NCBI RefSeq assembly: GCF_000227465.1
Contig: NC_016047.1
Span: 325,001 to 389,000, forward strand
Direction: 5' to 3'
DNA: 64,000 bases
Source: Bacillus spizizenii TU-B-10
Lineage (GTDB): Bacteria; Bacillota; Bacilli; Bacillales; Bacillaceae
Under the pieces are notes generated by a model that was not told where the DNA came from, did no database searches, and saw only the letters and a program-made list of their open reading frames with translations. Shown in pieces: positions 55,786-64,000 of the stretch; within the stretch, counting starts at the first letter, position 1, and each line of letters opens with the position of its first letter. Made by a program: the position numbers and the translations under genes.

Positions 55786-56712
55786 ATGAGCCGTATTAGA
55801 AAAGCACCCGCTGGAATTTTAGGTTTTCCGGTTGCACCTTTTAACACACAAGGAAAACTGGAGGAAGAAGCTCTTTTTCAAAATATCGAGTTTTTGCTGG
55901 AAGAAGGCTTGGAAGCGATTTTTATCGCTTGCGGGTCTGGTGAATTTCAATCTCTCAGCCAGAAAGAATACGAGCAAATGGTGGAAGTCGCAATCTCTGC
56001 AGCCGGAGGAAAGGTGCCGGTTTACACGGGGGTGGGCGGCAACCTCAGCACAGCGCTTGAATGGGCGCAGCTGTCGGAGAAAAAAGGCGCCGACGGCTAC
56101 TTGATCCTGCCTCCGTATTTGGTGCATGGCGAACAGGAGGGGCTGTATCAGTATGCGAAAACGATTATTGAAAGCACCGATCTGAATGCGATTCTGTATC
56201 AGCGCGATAATGCCGTTCTCTCTGTTGAACAGATCAAGCGGCTGACCGAGTTTGAACAGCTTGTCGGTGTGAAGGACGGGGTGGGGAATATGGATTTGAA
56301 TATTAACCTCGTCTATACGCTCGGCGACCGTTTAGGATGGCTTAACGGAATGCCGATGGCTGAAGTGACGATGCCGGCTTACCTGCCGATCGGGTTTCAC
56401 TCCTATTCTTCAGCGATTTCAAATTATATCCCGCATATTTCCCGGATGTTCTATGATGCATTGAAGAACGGAGATGACGAGCTGGTGAAGGAGCTCTATC
56501 AGCATGTGATTCTTCCGATCAACGACATTCGCAAACAACGAAAAGGATATGCCGTATCTTTGATTAAAGCGGGCATGGAGATCATGGGATTGAATGTGAG
56601 AAACACAGCCAGACCGCCTGTCGGCCCAGTTGAAAAAGATCATTATCAGCAATTGGAAGCGATTTTGAAGCAGGCGGCAGACCGTTTTCCGAAAAAAGCC
56701 GCGACGGTTTGA
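55786..56712 (+). CDS. kdgD: 5-dehydro-4-deoxyglucarate dehydratase KdgD (YcbC)
   Basis: This 308-residue TIM-barrel enzyme of the DapA/NAL family turns 5-keto-4-deoxyglucarate into alpha-ketoglutarate semialdehyde, with loss of water and carbon dioxide. The Schiff-base Lys is in G-V-K-D-G near 164, and the Tyr in I-L-Y-Q-R near 137. The substrate motif G-S-G-E-F near 48 stands where DapA has G-T-T-G-E. ATG at 55786 is eight bases from AGGAGG; the frame from 55780 is too close. First gene of the glucarate operon. Confidence 0.92.
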   Translation: MSRIRKAPAGILGFPVAPFNTQGKLEEEALFQNIEFLLEEGLEAIFIACGSGEFQSLSQKEYEQMVEVAISAAGGKVPVYTGVGGNLSTALEWAQLSEKKGADGYLILPPYLVHGEQEGLYQYAKTIIESTDLNAILYQRDNAVLSVEQIKRLTEFEQLVGVKDGVGNMDLNINLVYTLGDRLGWLNGMPMAEVTMPAYLPIGFHSYSSAISNYIPHISRMFYDALKNGDDELVKELYQHVILPINDIRKQRKGYAVSLIKAGMEIMGLNVRNTARPPVGPVEKDHYQQLEAILKQAADRFPKKAATV

Positions 56713-56744
56713 TGAACAGAAAAAATATGAAAGGGGCAATGGGC

Positions 56745-58211
56745 ATGTCTGTGATCACGGAACAAAACACGTATCTCAACTTTATTAATGGAGAGTGGGT
56801 TAAGTCTCAATCAGGCGATATGGTCAAGGTCGAAAACCCTGCGGATGTGAATGATATTGTCGGCTATGTACAGAATTCAACAGCTGATGATGTGGAACGG
56901 GCAGTCGCCGCCGCCAATGAAGCCAAAACGGCTTGGAGAAAGCTGACGGGTGCCGAGCGGGGCCAATACTTATACAAAACGGCGGATATTATGGAGCAGC
57001 GCTTGGAGGAAATCGCCGCCTGCGCGACGCGTGAGATGGGAAAAACACTGCCGGAAGCGAAAGGGGAAACAGCTCGCGGAATTGCGATTCTGCGCTATTA
57101 CGCCGGAGAGGGCATGCGCAAAACGGGTGACGTCATTCCATCTACTGACAAAGATGCGCTCATGTTCACCACCCGTGTTCCGCTCGGTGTGGTTGGCGTG
57201 ATTTCTCCGTGGAATTTCCCGGTGGCGATTCCGATTTGGAAAATGGCCCCGGCATTGGTGTACGGCAATACCGTTGTCATCAAACCGGCGACTGAAACAG
57301 CCGTTACATGCGCGAAGATCATTGCCTGCTTTGAAGAAGCGGGGCTCCCGGCAGGAGTCATCAATTTGGTGACAGGCCCGGGTTCTGTTGTCGGGCAGGG
57401 ACTTGCTGAGCATGAAGGTGTAAACGCCATTACGTTTACCGGTTCAAATCAAGTCGGGAAAATCATTGGGCAAGCCGCTTTAGCGAGAGGAGCCAAATAT
57501 CAGCTGGAAATGGGCGGAAAAAATCCAGTCATCGTAGCTGATGACGCTGACCTTGAAGCTGCAGCAGAGGCTGTTATTACGGGTGCCTTCCGTTCAACCG
57601 GCCAGAAGTGCACTGCGACAAGCCGCGTCATCGTGCAAAGTGGAATTTACGACCGTTTTAAAGAAAAACTGCTCCAGCGCACAAAGGATATTAAGATCGG
57701 AGATAGCTTAAAAGAGGATGTCTGGATGGGGCCAATTGCCAGCAAGAATCAGCTGGATAACTGCCTGTCGTACATTGAGAAAGGCAAACAGGAGGGCGCT
57801 TCCCTTTTGATTGGAGGAGAAAAGCTGGAGGACGGAAAGTATCAAAACGGCTATTATGTTCAGCCTGCCATTTTTGACAATGTGACATCTGAGATGACGA
57901 TTGCCCAAGAAGAAATTTTCGGTCCGGTGATCGCCCTGATCAAGGTTGACTCGATGGAGGAGGCACTGGACATCGCCAATGATGTGAAGTTCGGCTTAAG
58001 CGCATCCATTTTCACGCAAAACATCGGCCGAATGCTTTCATTCGTTGATGAAATTGACGCCGGGCTTGTCCGGATTAACGCGGAAAGCGCGGGTGTTGAG
58101 CTTCAGGCGCCTTTTGGCGGCATGAAGCAGTCGAGCTCGCACTCCCGCGAACAGGGTGAGGCAGCGAAAGACTTTTTCACGGCGATCAAAACCGTTTTTG
58201 TGAAGCCGTAA
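56745..58211 (+). CDS. gucD: Alpha-ketoglutarate semialdehyde dehydrogenase GucD (YcbD)
   Basis: This 488-residue aldehyde dehydrogenase makes alpha-ketoglutarate, feeding the citric acid cycle. The catalytic Glu is in E-M-G-G-K-N-P near 255-261 and the Cys in G-Q-K-C-T-A near 289. NAD-binding F-T-G-S-N-Q-V-G is near 231. ATG at 56745 follows AAAGGGG; the frame begins at 56709 in overlap with kdgD's end and has no ribosome site. Confidence 0.92.
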   Translation: MSVITEQNTYLNFINGEWVKSQSGDMVKVENPADVNDIVGYVQNSTADDVERAVAAANEAKTAWRKLTGAERGQYLYKTADIMEQRLEEIAACATREMGKTLPEAKGETARGIAILRYYAGEGMRKTGDVIPSTDKDALMFTTRVPLGVVGVISPWNFPVAIPIWKMAPALVYGNTVVIKPATETAVTCAKIIACFEEAGLPAGVINLVTGPGSVVGQGLAEHEGVNAITFTGSNQVGKIIGQAALARGAKYQLEMGGKNPVIVADDADLEAAAEAVITGAFRSTGQKCTATSRVIVQSGIYDRFKEKLLQRTKDIKIGDSLKEDVWMGPIASKNQLDNCLSYIEKGKQEGASLLIGGEKLEDGKYQNGYYVQPAIFDNVTSEMTIAQEEIFGPVIALIKVDSMEEALDIANDVKFGLSASIFTQNIGRMLSFVDEIDAGLVRINAESAGVELQAPFGGMKQSSSHSREQGEAAKDFFTAIKTVFVKP

Positions 58212-58215
58212 TGAT

Positions 58216-58253
58216 GCTGGAAAGAGGCGGACGTCTCTTTCCCAGCTTTATCA
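58216..58253 (+). terminator. Strong hairpin between gucD and gudP
   Basis: A stem AGCTGGaAAGAG with CTCTTTcCCAGCT (one bulge) is followed by a poor U-tract. It may lower downstream expression or stabilise the 5' mRNA of the operon. Confidence 0.5.
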
Positions 58254-58295
58254 CAACCAGCATATGATTCTCTACTTTGAAAAGGAGAAGATACT

Positions 58296-59663
58296 ATGAA
58301 AAAAGACTATGCGAATGTTTCGCCGGCGGACAAAAAAACGTCTGTGCGCTGGTTCATCGTGTTTATGCTGTTTCTTGTGACCTCTATTAACTACGCGGAT
58401 CGGGCGACGCTTTCCATCACCGGAGATTCCGTCCAGCATGATTTGGGATTGGACTCGGTCGCCATGGGATATGTCTTTTCTGCTTTTGGCTGGGCCTATG
58501 TCATCGGGCAGCTTCCGGGCGGCTGGCTGCTGGACCGGTTTGGTTCAAAGACTGTCATTGCGTTAAGCATCTTTTTCTGGTCGTTTTTTACGCTGCTGCA
58601 AGGGGCGATTGGTTTTTTCTCCGCCGGCACAGCGATTATCCTGCTGTTTGCACTGCGTTTTCTGGTCGGCTTGTCCGAAGCGCCTTCATTTCCCGGAAAC
58701 GGCAGAGTTGTTGCCTCATGGTTCCCAAGCTCCGAGCGCGGGACAGCTTCAGCCTTTTTTAATTCAGCTCAATACTTCGCAATCGTCATTTTTTCTCCTT
58801 TAATGGGCTGGCTCACCCACTCTTTCGGCTGGCATTCTGTCTTTGTTGTCATGGGTGCCGCGGGTATTCTTCTGGCTGTTATCTGGCTGAAAACGGTGTA
58901 TGAACCGAAAAAACATCCAAAGGTCAATGAAGCCGAGCTTGCGTACATCGAACAGGGCGGCGGGCTGATTTCCATGGATGACAACAAAAGCAAGAAAGAA
59001 ACAGAATCGAACTGGCCGTATATCAAGCAGCTGTTAACGAACCGCATGCTGATTGGCGTGTACATCGCGCAATATTGCATTACGACTCTCACCTATTTCT
59101 TTCTCACATGGTTTCCGGTATATTTGGTTCAGGCCCGCGGCATGTCTATTCTTGAAGCTGGGTTTGTCGCTTCTCTTCCGGCGCTGTGCGGATTTGCCGG
59201 CGGCGTGCTTGGGGGCATTGTGTCAGACATTTTACTCAAAAAAGGCCGTTCGCTGACCTTTGCAAGAAAAGCGCCGATCATTGTCGGCATGCTGCTGTCT
59301 TGCAGTATGATCATCTGCAACTACACGGATTCAGCGTGGCTCGTCGTTGTCATTATGTCACTTGCGTTTTTCGGAAAAGGCTTCGGCGCATTGGGATGGG
59401 CTGTCGTGTCGGACACGTCTCCGAAAGAGTGTGCAGGGTTAAGCGGCGGTTTGTTCAACACGTTCGGAAATATTGCCTCGATTACAACACCGATTATTAT
59501 CGGCTACATCGTGAATGCCACAGGATCTTTTAATGGCGCGCTCGTGTTTGTCGGCGCTAACGCGGTTGCGGCGATCCTTAGCTATTTGCTGCTGGTCGGG
59601 CCGATCAAACGGGTCGTGTTAAAGAAACAAGAGCAGGACCCTGATCAATCACTGCCTGTCTAA
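58296..59663 (+). CDS. gudP: Glucarate transporter GudP (YcbE)
   Basis: This 455-residue, twelve-helix MFS transporter of the anion:cation symporter branch has the motif N-Y-A-D-R-A-T-L-S near 29-37. The helix 2-3 loop is G-G-W-L-L-D-R-F-G-S near 80-89 and R-F-L-V-G-L-S-E-A near 126-134. It imports D-glucarate (and probably galactarate) with protons. AAAGGAG lies before the ATG. Third gene of the operon. Confidence 0.92.
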   Translation: MKKDYANVSPADKKTSVRWFIVFMLFLVTSINYADRATLSITGDSVQHDLGLDSVAMGYVFSAFGWAYVIGQLPGGWLLDRFGSKTVIALSIFFWSFFTLLQGAIGFFSAGTAIILLFALRFLVGLSEAPSFPGNGRVVASWFPSSERGTASAFFNSAQYFAIVIFSPLMGWLTHSFGWHSVFVVMGAAGILLAVIWLKTVYEPKKHPKVNEAELAYIEQGGGLISMDDNKSKKETESNWPYIKQLLTNRMLIGVYIAQYCITTLTYFFLTWFPVYLVQARGMSILEAGFVASLPALCGFAGGVLGGIVSDILLKKGRSLTFARKAPIIVGMLLSCSMIICNYTDSAWLVVVIMSLAFFGKGFGALGWAVVSDTSPKECAGLSGGLFNTFGNIASITTPIIIGYIVNATGSFNGALVFVGANAVAAILSYLLLVGPIKRVVLKKQEQDPDQSLPV

Positions 59664-59669
59664 CATTTA

Positions 59670-59683
59670 TGAAAGCGCTTTAT
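59670..59683. promoter_or_regulatory. cre-like site between gudP and gudD
   Basis: TGAAAGCGCTTTAT matches the cre consensus at 12 of 14 positions, 17 bases before gudD. Confidence 0.45.
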
Positions 59684-59699
59684 AAGAGGAGGAAAATAG

Positions 59700-61067
59700 A
59701 TGAGTTCACCAATACAAGAGCAGGTTCAAAAAGAAAAGAGATCGAATATTCCCTCAATTTGTGAGATGAAGGTGATCCCTGTTGCGGGACATGACAGCAT
59801 GCTGCTGAATCTGAGCGGCGCGCATAGCCCATTTTTCACCCGGAATATCGTGATCTTAACTGACAGCAGCGGAAATCAGGGTGTCGGCGAGGTGCCTGGC
59901 GGAGAACAGATACGCCGCACACTCGAGCTGGCAGAGCCGCTTGTTGTCGGAAAATCCATTGGTGCGTACCAGTCGATATTGCAAACGGTCAGAAAGCAGT
60001 TTGCCGATCAGGACAGGGGAGGACGCGGCATACAGACGTTTGACTTGCGCACCACGGTACATGCCGTCACAGCGCTGGAAGCGGCTTTGTTAGATTTGCT
60101 TGGAAAGTTTCTTCAGGAACCGGTCGCGGCTTTGCTTGGCGAAGGGAAGCAGCGTGATGAAGTGAAAATGCTCGGCTACCTCTTTTACATCGGCGATCGA
60201 AAGCAGACGACCCTGCCGTATCAAAGCGATGAGCAGTCAGATTGTGGGTGGTTCCGTCTCCGCCATGAGGAAGCACTGACCCCAGAGGCCATTGTACGTC
60301 TTGCTGAATCCGCGCAGGAGCGCTACGGCTTTCAGGATTTTAAGCTGAAAGGCGGGGTGCTGCGGGGAGAGGATGAAATCGAAGCTGTCACCGCATTAGC
60401 GAAACGTTTTCCGGAGGCAAGGATCACTCTTGATCCGAACGGGGCATGGTCATTAGAGGAAGCTATTGCATTATGCAAAGGTAAGCATGATGTGCTCGCG
60501 TATGCGGAAGATCCGTGCGGGGATGAGAACGGCTACTCCGCCCGAGAAGTAATGGCTGAATTCCGCCGCGCGACAGGCCTTCCAACTGCGACAAATATGA
60601 TTGCGACCGACTGGCGGGAAATGGGTCACGCGATCCAGCTTCATGCGGTGGATATTCCGCTGGCTGATCCTCATTTCTGGACGATGCAGGGTTCGGTGCG
60701 GGTTGCGCAAATGTGCCATGATTGGGGTTTGACATGGGGCTCCCACTCCAACAACCACTTTGATATCTCCCTTGCGATGTTTACCCATGTGGCAGCAGCG
60801 GCTCCGGGACGCATCACGGCGATTGATACCCATTGGATCTGGCAGGACGGGCAGCGTTTAACGAAACAGCCTTTTGAGATTTCTGAGGGTTGTGTCAAGG
60901 TGCCGAATAAGCCCGGTCTTGGTATTGACATTGATATGGAACAAGTGGAAAAAGCCCATGAACTCTATCGAAAAATGAATTTAGGCGCGCGGAATGATGC
61001 GGTCCCTATGCAGTTTCTGATCAGCAACTGGGAGTTCGACCGGAAACGCCCGTGTCTTGTGAGATAA
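59700..61067 (+). CDS. gudD: Glucarate dehydratase GudD (YcbF)
   Basis: This 455-residue enolase-superfamily enzyme dehydrates D-glucarate to 5-keto-4-deoxyglucarate. The base Lys is in F-K-L-K-G near 215-219. Metal ligands lie in D-P-N-G-A-W near 245, E-D-P near 270 and A-T-N-M near 299. The His-Asp dyad lies in W-G-S-H-S-N-N-H near 345. AGAGGAGG lies before the ATG. Acts directly before KdgD in the pathway. Confidence 0.94.
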   Translation: MSSPIQEQVQKEKRSNIPSICEMKVIPVAGHDSMLLNLSGAHSPFFTRNIVILTDSSGNQGVGEVPGGEQIRRTLELAEPLVVGKSIGAYQSILQTVRKQFADQDRGGRGIQTFDLRTTVHAVTALEAALLDLLGKFLQEPVAALLGEGKQRDEVKMLGYLFYIGDRKQTTLPYQSDEQSDCGWFRLRHEEALTPEAIVRLAESAQERYGFQDFKLKGGVLRGEDEIEAVTALAKRFPEARITLDPNGAWSLEEAIALCKGKHDVLAYAEDPCGDENGYSAREVMAEFRRATGLPTATNMIATDWREMGHAIQLHAVDIPLADPHFWTMQGSVRVAQMCHDWGLTWGSHSNNHFDISLAMFTHVAAAAPGRITAIDTHWIWQDGQRLTKQPFEISEGCVKVPNKPGLGIDIDMEQVEKAHELYRKMNLGARNDAVPMQFLISNWEFDRKRPCLVR

Positions 61068-61082
61068 GTTTGATTGTAAATA

Positions 61083-61118
61083 TTGTCATATCAACTATTT
61101 TGTCTTACAATTGAACAA
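61083..61118 (+). promoter_or_regulatory. gudR promoter with second GudR operator
   Basis: TTGTCA (61083-61088), 17 bp, TACAAT (61106-61111) form a promoter. TTGTCTTACAATTGAACAA at 61100-61118 differs from the operator before kdgD at one position. GudR probably represses itself. Confidence 0.75.
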
Positions 61119-61136
61119 CTGAAGGGAGAGTTGTTC

Positions 61137-61838
61137 GTGTACGAAGGTTTAGAAGATCTGAAAGTCGATACAGTCAATCGGAAAACATTAGCCAAGCAGG
61201 TCATTGAACGGATTGTCCATTTATTGTCGAGCGGACAGTTAAAGGCCGGAGACAAATTGCCGACAGAAATGGAACTGATGGACATTTTGCATGTCAGCAG
61301 GCCGGTGCTTCGGGAGGCGCTGAGTTCACTTGAAACACTAGGCGTCATTACGAGAAAAACCCGCGGCGGCACGTATTTCAACGATAAAATCGGCATGCAG
61401 CCATTTTCCGTCATGCTTGCCTTGGCCACTGATAATCTTCCGGCTATCATTGAAGCGCGGATGGCGTTAGAACTCGGACTTGTGACGATTGCCGCGGAAA
61501 AAATCAATGAGGATGAGCTTCAGCGTTTGCAGAAGACAATCGACGACATCGCCAACAGCACTGACAATCTTTATGGTGAAGCAGATAAAGAATTCCATCG
61601 AATTATTGCGTTAAGTGCCAATAATCCCGTTGTCGAAGGGATGATTCAATCCCTGCTGATCACCCATGCGAAAATTGACAGCCAGATTCCGTACAGGGAG
61701 AGGGATATAACGGTCGAATATCATAAAAAAATCTACGACGCTCTTGCCAAAAGAGACCCTTACAAAGCGCATTACCACATGTATGAGCATCTGAAATTTG
61801 TCCGTGACAAAATTCTGAAGGGCATGGATGAGAAATAA
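61137..61838 (+). CDS. gudR: GntR/FadR-type regulator GudR (YcbG)
   Basis: This 233-residue repressor has an N-terminal GntR winged helix (about 15-80: V-S-R-P-V-L-R-E-A-L-S-S-L) and a C-terminal helical FCD ligand domain (about 95-230, with E-A-R at 115 and metal-type His residues). It should release its operators in the presence of glucarate or galactarate. GTG at 61137 follows GAAGGGAG; the frame from 61083 covers the promoter and is rejected. Confidence 0.9.
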   Translation: MYEGLEDLKVDTVNRKTLAKQVIERIVHLLSSGQLKAGDKLPTEMELMDILHVSRPVLREALSSLETLGVITRKTRGGTYFNDKIGMQPFSVMLALATDNLPAIIEARMALELGLVTIAAEKINEDELQRLQKTIDDIANSTDNLYGEADKEFHRIIALSANNPVVEGMIQSLLITHAKIDSQIPYRERDITVEYHKKIYDALAKRDPYKAHYHMYEHLKFVRDKILKGMDEK

Positions 61839-61847
61839 TTGTAGAGA

Positions 61848-61883
61848 AGCCGCAGTTGAACCGAAAGAGCTGCGGTTTTTTTG
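61848..61883 (+). terminator. Terminator of gudR
   Basis: A stem CCGCAG with CTGCGG, 14-base loop and seven T. Confidence 0.7.
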
Positions 61884-61892
61884 AACCGATTT

Positions 61893-61906
61893 AGAAAACG
61901 CTTACT
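61893..61906. promoter_or_regulatory. cre-like site before garD
   Basis: AGAAAACGCTTACT matches cre at 12 of 14 positions, 24 bases before the garD start. Confidence 0.45.
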
Positions 61907-61929
61907 ATGATATGAGGAGTGATTTTTAT

Positions 61930-63462
61930 ATGGCGATGAACCTCAGGCAAAACCAAGCGCCCCTTTACATCAAAGTGAATGAAAAAGATAACACGGCGAT
62001 TATTGTTAATGACGGAGGACTGCCAAAGGGCACTGTTTTTTCATGCGGGCTCGTACTTAAAGAGGATGTCCCTCAAGGCCATAAGGTGGCCTTAACCGAC
62101 CTGAATCAAGGAGATGAAATCGTGCGTTACGGGGAGGTGATCGGATTTGCCGATGAGACGATCAAACGCGGGAGCTGGATAAGGGAAGCCCTCCTAAGAA
62201 TGCCCGCTCCTCCGGCTTTAGACGATCTTCCTCTCGCAAACAGAGTGCCCAAATCGCTGCCGCCTCTTGAAGGCTACACGTTTGAAGGGTATCGAAATGC
62301 GGACGGTAGTGCGGGGACGAAAAATATCCTCGGTATCACCACAAGTGTTCAATGTGTCGTTGGCGTTTTGGATTATGCAGTCAAACGGATAAAAGAAGAG
62401 CTGCTGCCGAAATATCCAAATGTCGATGATGTTGTACCGCTGCATCATCAATATGGATGCGGTGTGGCGATCAATGCGCCGGATGCCATCATTCCGATTC
62501 GCACGATTCAAAATCTGGCGAAGCATCCGAACTTTGGCGGAGAAGTGATGGTGATCGGATTAGGATGTGAAAAGCTCCTCCCGACAAGAATTGCCTCTGA
62601 GAATCAGGATGACATTCTATCACTTCAGGATCACCAAGGTTTTGCGGCAATGATTCAATCCATTTTGGAAATGGCGGAGGAACGGTTAATCAGGTTGAAC
62701 AGCAGAACCCGTGTGACCTGCCCTGTTTCTGATCTTGTCATTGGTCTGCAATGCGGCGGCAGTGATGCGTTTTCAGGCGTGACGGCAAACCCTGCGGTGG
62801 GGTATGCAGCTGATTTATTGGTTCGCGCAGGTGCGACGGTTTTATTTTCTGAAGTGACAGAGGTGCGGGATGCGATTCATTTATTAACGCCGCGGGCTGT
62901 GAGTGAAGAGGTCGGACATTCGCTGATCGAAGAGATGAAGTGGTATGACAGCTATCTCCGGCGGGGGGAAGCGGACCGAAGCGCGAACCCGTCACCAGGC
63001 AATAAAAAAGGCGGGTTATCCAATGTGGTGGAAAAAGCGTTAGGCTCGGTAGCGAAATCAGGCACAAGCCCCATCTCCGGCGTGCTCGGCCCAGGTGAAA
63101 AGGCGGAGCAAAAAGGCCTGCTGTTCGCGGCGACACCGGCAAGCGATTTCGTGTGCGGTACCCTTCAGCTGGCGGCAGGCATGAATCTGCAGGTTTTTAC
63201 GACAGGAAGGGGAACACCGTACGGCCTGGCCGCTGCCCCGGTGCTGAAAGTATCGACACGGCATTCATTATCAGAGCATTGGGCGGATTTAATCGATATT
63301 AATGCCGGGCGAATCGCGACAGGTGAGGCAAGTATTGAAGACGTAGGCTGGGAGATATTCAGGACGATTTTGGATGTGGCAAGCGGCCGCAAACAAACGT
63401 GGGCGGACCGTTGGGGCCTTCATAATGATTTGTGCTTGTTTAATCCTGCCCCAGTGACTTGA
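61930..63462 (+). CDS. garD: Galactarate dehydratase GarD (YcbH)
   Basis: This 510-residue UxaA/GarD-type iron-dependent dehydratase converts galactarate to 5-keto-4-deoxyglucarate, the same intermediate as GudD. It has an N-terminal SAF-like domain (about 1-90) and a catalytic part with H-H-Q-Y-G-C-G near 171-177, G-L-G-C-E-K near 205 and Q-C-G-G-S-D near 280. ATG at 61930 follows GAGGAGTG; the frame from 61912 lacks a site. Last gene of the cluster, with its own possible promoter and cre. Confidence 0.93.
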   Translation: MAMNLRQNQAPLYIKVNEKDNTAIIVNDGGLPKGTVFSCGLVLKEDVPQGHKVALTDLNQGDEIVRYGEVIGFADETIKRGSWIREALLRMPAPPALDDLPLANRVPKSLPPLEGYTFEGYRNADGSAGTKNILGITTSVQCVVGVLDYAVKRIKEELLPKYPNVDDVVPLHHQYGCGVAINAPDAIIPIRTIQNLAKHPNFGGEVMVIGLGCEKLLPTRIASENQDDILSLQDHQGFAAMIQSILEMAEERLIRLNSRTRVTCPVSDLVIGLQCGGSDAFSGVTANPAVGYAADLLVRAGATVLFSEVTEVRDAIHLLTPRAVSEEVGHSLIEEMKWYDSYLRRGEADRSANPSPGNKKGGLSNVVEKALGSVAKSGTSPISGVLGPGEKAEQKGLLFAATPASDFVCGTLQLAAGMNLQVFTTGRGTPYGLAAAPVLKVSTRHSLSEHWADLIDINAGRIATGEASIEDVGWEIFRTILDVASGRKQTWADRWGLHNDLCLFNPAPVT

Positions 63463-63538
63463 TTTATTGTTCTAGCAGATTGAAATTGGAATATGATGTA
63501 AAATGATAATCAGCATCAAAGAACGGAGGGGTTCCGAC

Positions 63539-63577
63539 ATGGCATTCATTAGATTCCGATTGACACGAATTCAATAG
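63539..63577 (+). CDS. Leader peptide upstream of ycbJ (12 aa)
   Basis: The frame ATG...TAG encodes M-A-F-I-R-F-R-L-T-R-I-Q. It has an optimal Shine-Dalgarno site seven bases upstream, far better than most chance frames. R5-F6-R7 is a +X+ motif, the kind that stalls ribosomes carrying a macrolide in Erm and Msr leader peptides. The next gene is a macrolide 2'-phosphotransferase, so the peptide is very probably its sensor. Too short for usual gene callers. Confidence 0.7.
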   Translation: MAFIRFRLTRIQ

Positions 63578-63643
63578 TGAGCGACTCTCGCCTGAGTGCA
63601 GAGAATCGGGATGAATCTGCCTATGTATGAGCCCTTATATTGT

Positions 63644-63678
63644 CAAAAAAAGAGGGAGGCGATGCTGCCCTCTTTTTT
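63644..63678 (+). terminator. Terminator inside the ycbJ leader
   Basis: An 11-bp stem (AAAAAAGAGGG with CCCTCTTTTTT) with extra GC pairing in the loop and a T run lies between the leader peptide and ycbJ. Confidence 0.8.
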
Positions 63679-63737
63679 GTGCCTTCAAAACATCCCTTCA
63701 CTCTACGACAGGCAGAGTATGAGAAAGGGGAAAAGAG

Positions 63738-64000
63738 ATGACAAACCAGAACGAGAAAAAGCTTATCACTGAAATTGTCGGACTCGCACGTAACCAAGGT
63801 TTGGCGGTTCACTCCGAAAACGCGCAATTGAATGAGACTGGAATGGATTTTCAAGTTGTATTTGCCGAGGACGATACAGGTATGTCATGGGTGCTGCGAA
63901 AACCGCGGCGAAGTGATGTTGTGGATAGAGCAGCTTCAGAAGGCAGAACGCTTGCCTTTCTCCGCGCGAATCTTACAGCTGATGTGCCGGATTGGAACAT
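63738..64000 (+). CDS. mphK: Macrolide 2'-phosphotransferase YcbJ (MphK), N-terminal part
   Basis: This frame runs off the window end; 87 residues are visible. ATG at 63738 follows AAAGGGG. The start (M-T-N-Q-N-E-K-K-L) is followed by the N-lobe of an aminoglycoside-phosphotransferase-type kinase: L-N-E-T-G-M-D-F-Q-V-V-F-A then W-V-L-R-K-P-R-R with the ATP-binding Lys, as in Mph enzymes, and the helix with E-G-R-T-L-A-F-L. Mph enzymes inactivate macrolides by phosphorylating the desosamine 2'-OH. The structured leader upstream fits drug induction. Confidence 0.85.
   Translation, partial: MTNQNEKKLITEIVGLARNQGLAVHSENAQLNETGMDFQVVFAEDDTGMSWVLRKPRRSDVVDRAASEGRTLAFLRANLTADVPDWN

Larger units (their letters stand above)
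63525..63678 (+). promoter_or_regulatory. Macrolide-responsive leader (attenuator) of ycbJ, candidate
   Basis: A strong ribosome site (GGAGGGG, 63525-63531) precedes a 12-codon leader peptide. Codons 5-8 of the peptide (63551-63561) can pair with 63604-63608 and 63613-63618. A terminator follows at 63644-63678 and ycbJ starts at 63738. A ribosome stalled on the leader would open the first hairpin and could let transcription pass. Confidence 0.6.

Noticed and set aside
63539..63577. Chance frame interpretation of the 12-codon leader
   Set aside because: The optimal ribosome site, the +X+ motif, the pairing downstream and the resistance gene together make chance unlikely.

Overview
The window reads as chromosome of a Bacillus subtilis-group strain. 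Gene order, protein lengths and signals (purine-rich Shine-Dalgarno sites, TTG/GTG starts, intrinsic terminators, cre, CodY, sigma-W, sigma-X and LexA-type sites) match, from memory, the ybcL to ycbJ segment of B. subtilis 168. No rRNA, tRNA, CRISPR array or insertion sequence was seen. Gene symbols rest on recognition of protein and order; no database was searched.

Layout. 1-3.7 kb: the 3' end of MFS transporter ybcL, a decayed stretch, a HEAT-repeat protein, and a MerR regulator/serine hydrolase operon in a place where strain 168 carries the skf killing-factor cluster (comparison from memory). 3.8-9.8 kb: ybdG-ybdJ-ybdK (hydrolase plus two-component system), the small Ser/Arg/Tyr-rich YbdL facing the kinase YbdM, the secreted YbdN, and YbdO. 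10-19 kb: permease ybxG, spore gene csgA, ybxH, class D beta-lactamase ybxI, peroxygenase cypC, ybyB, a Na/Pi cotransporter, and glpT-glpQ behind a terminator-bearing leader. 19-26.3 kb: ybeF, ybfA-ybfB, a two-TM protein, the cell-wall-binding ybfG, and ybfI-ybfH, where ybfH is broken by a one-base loss in a homopolymer.

26.4-32.6 kb is an AT-rich accessory island before purT. It holds a phage-type sigma-like regulator directly behind a LexA/SOS-box candidate, a phage-type holin, a signal-less lysin with seven nearly identical LysM repeats and a GH19 domain, and an opposed repeat-rich lipoprotein. No head, tail, integrase or replication genes are seen, so it looks like a detached, possibly damage-inducible lysis module. 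Decayed methyltransferase and Rossmann-type fragments lie at its right edge.

32.7-46.7 kb: purT, protease mpr with ybfJ, ybfK, the phosphatidylethanolamine operon pssA-ybfM-psd behind a sigma-X-type promoter, ybfN, ybfO behind a sigma-W-type promoter, the tRNA hydroxylase ybfQ, the glutamate transporter gltP with a cre site, and glucosamine use (gamP, gamA, divergent gamR), then ybgB. 46.9-55.6 kb: ilvE behind a CodY-like box, permease ybgF behind an apparent attenuator, homocysteine methyltransferase ybgG, and glutamine use (glsA1-glnT, controlled by glnK-glnL through an exact GlnL direct repeat). 55.8-63.5 kb: the glucarate/galactarate operon kdgD-gucD-gudP-gudD-gudR-garD, with the same 19-bp GudR operator candidate before kdgD and before gudR. 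The window ends in the macrolide phosphotransferase gene ycbJ, preceded by an unannotated 12-codon leader peptide with an Arg-Phe-Arg (+X+) motif and a terminator, the layout of a drug-inducible attenuator.
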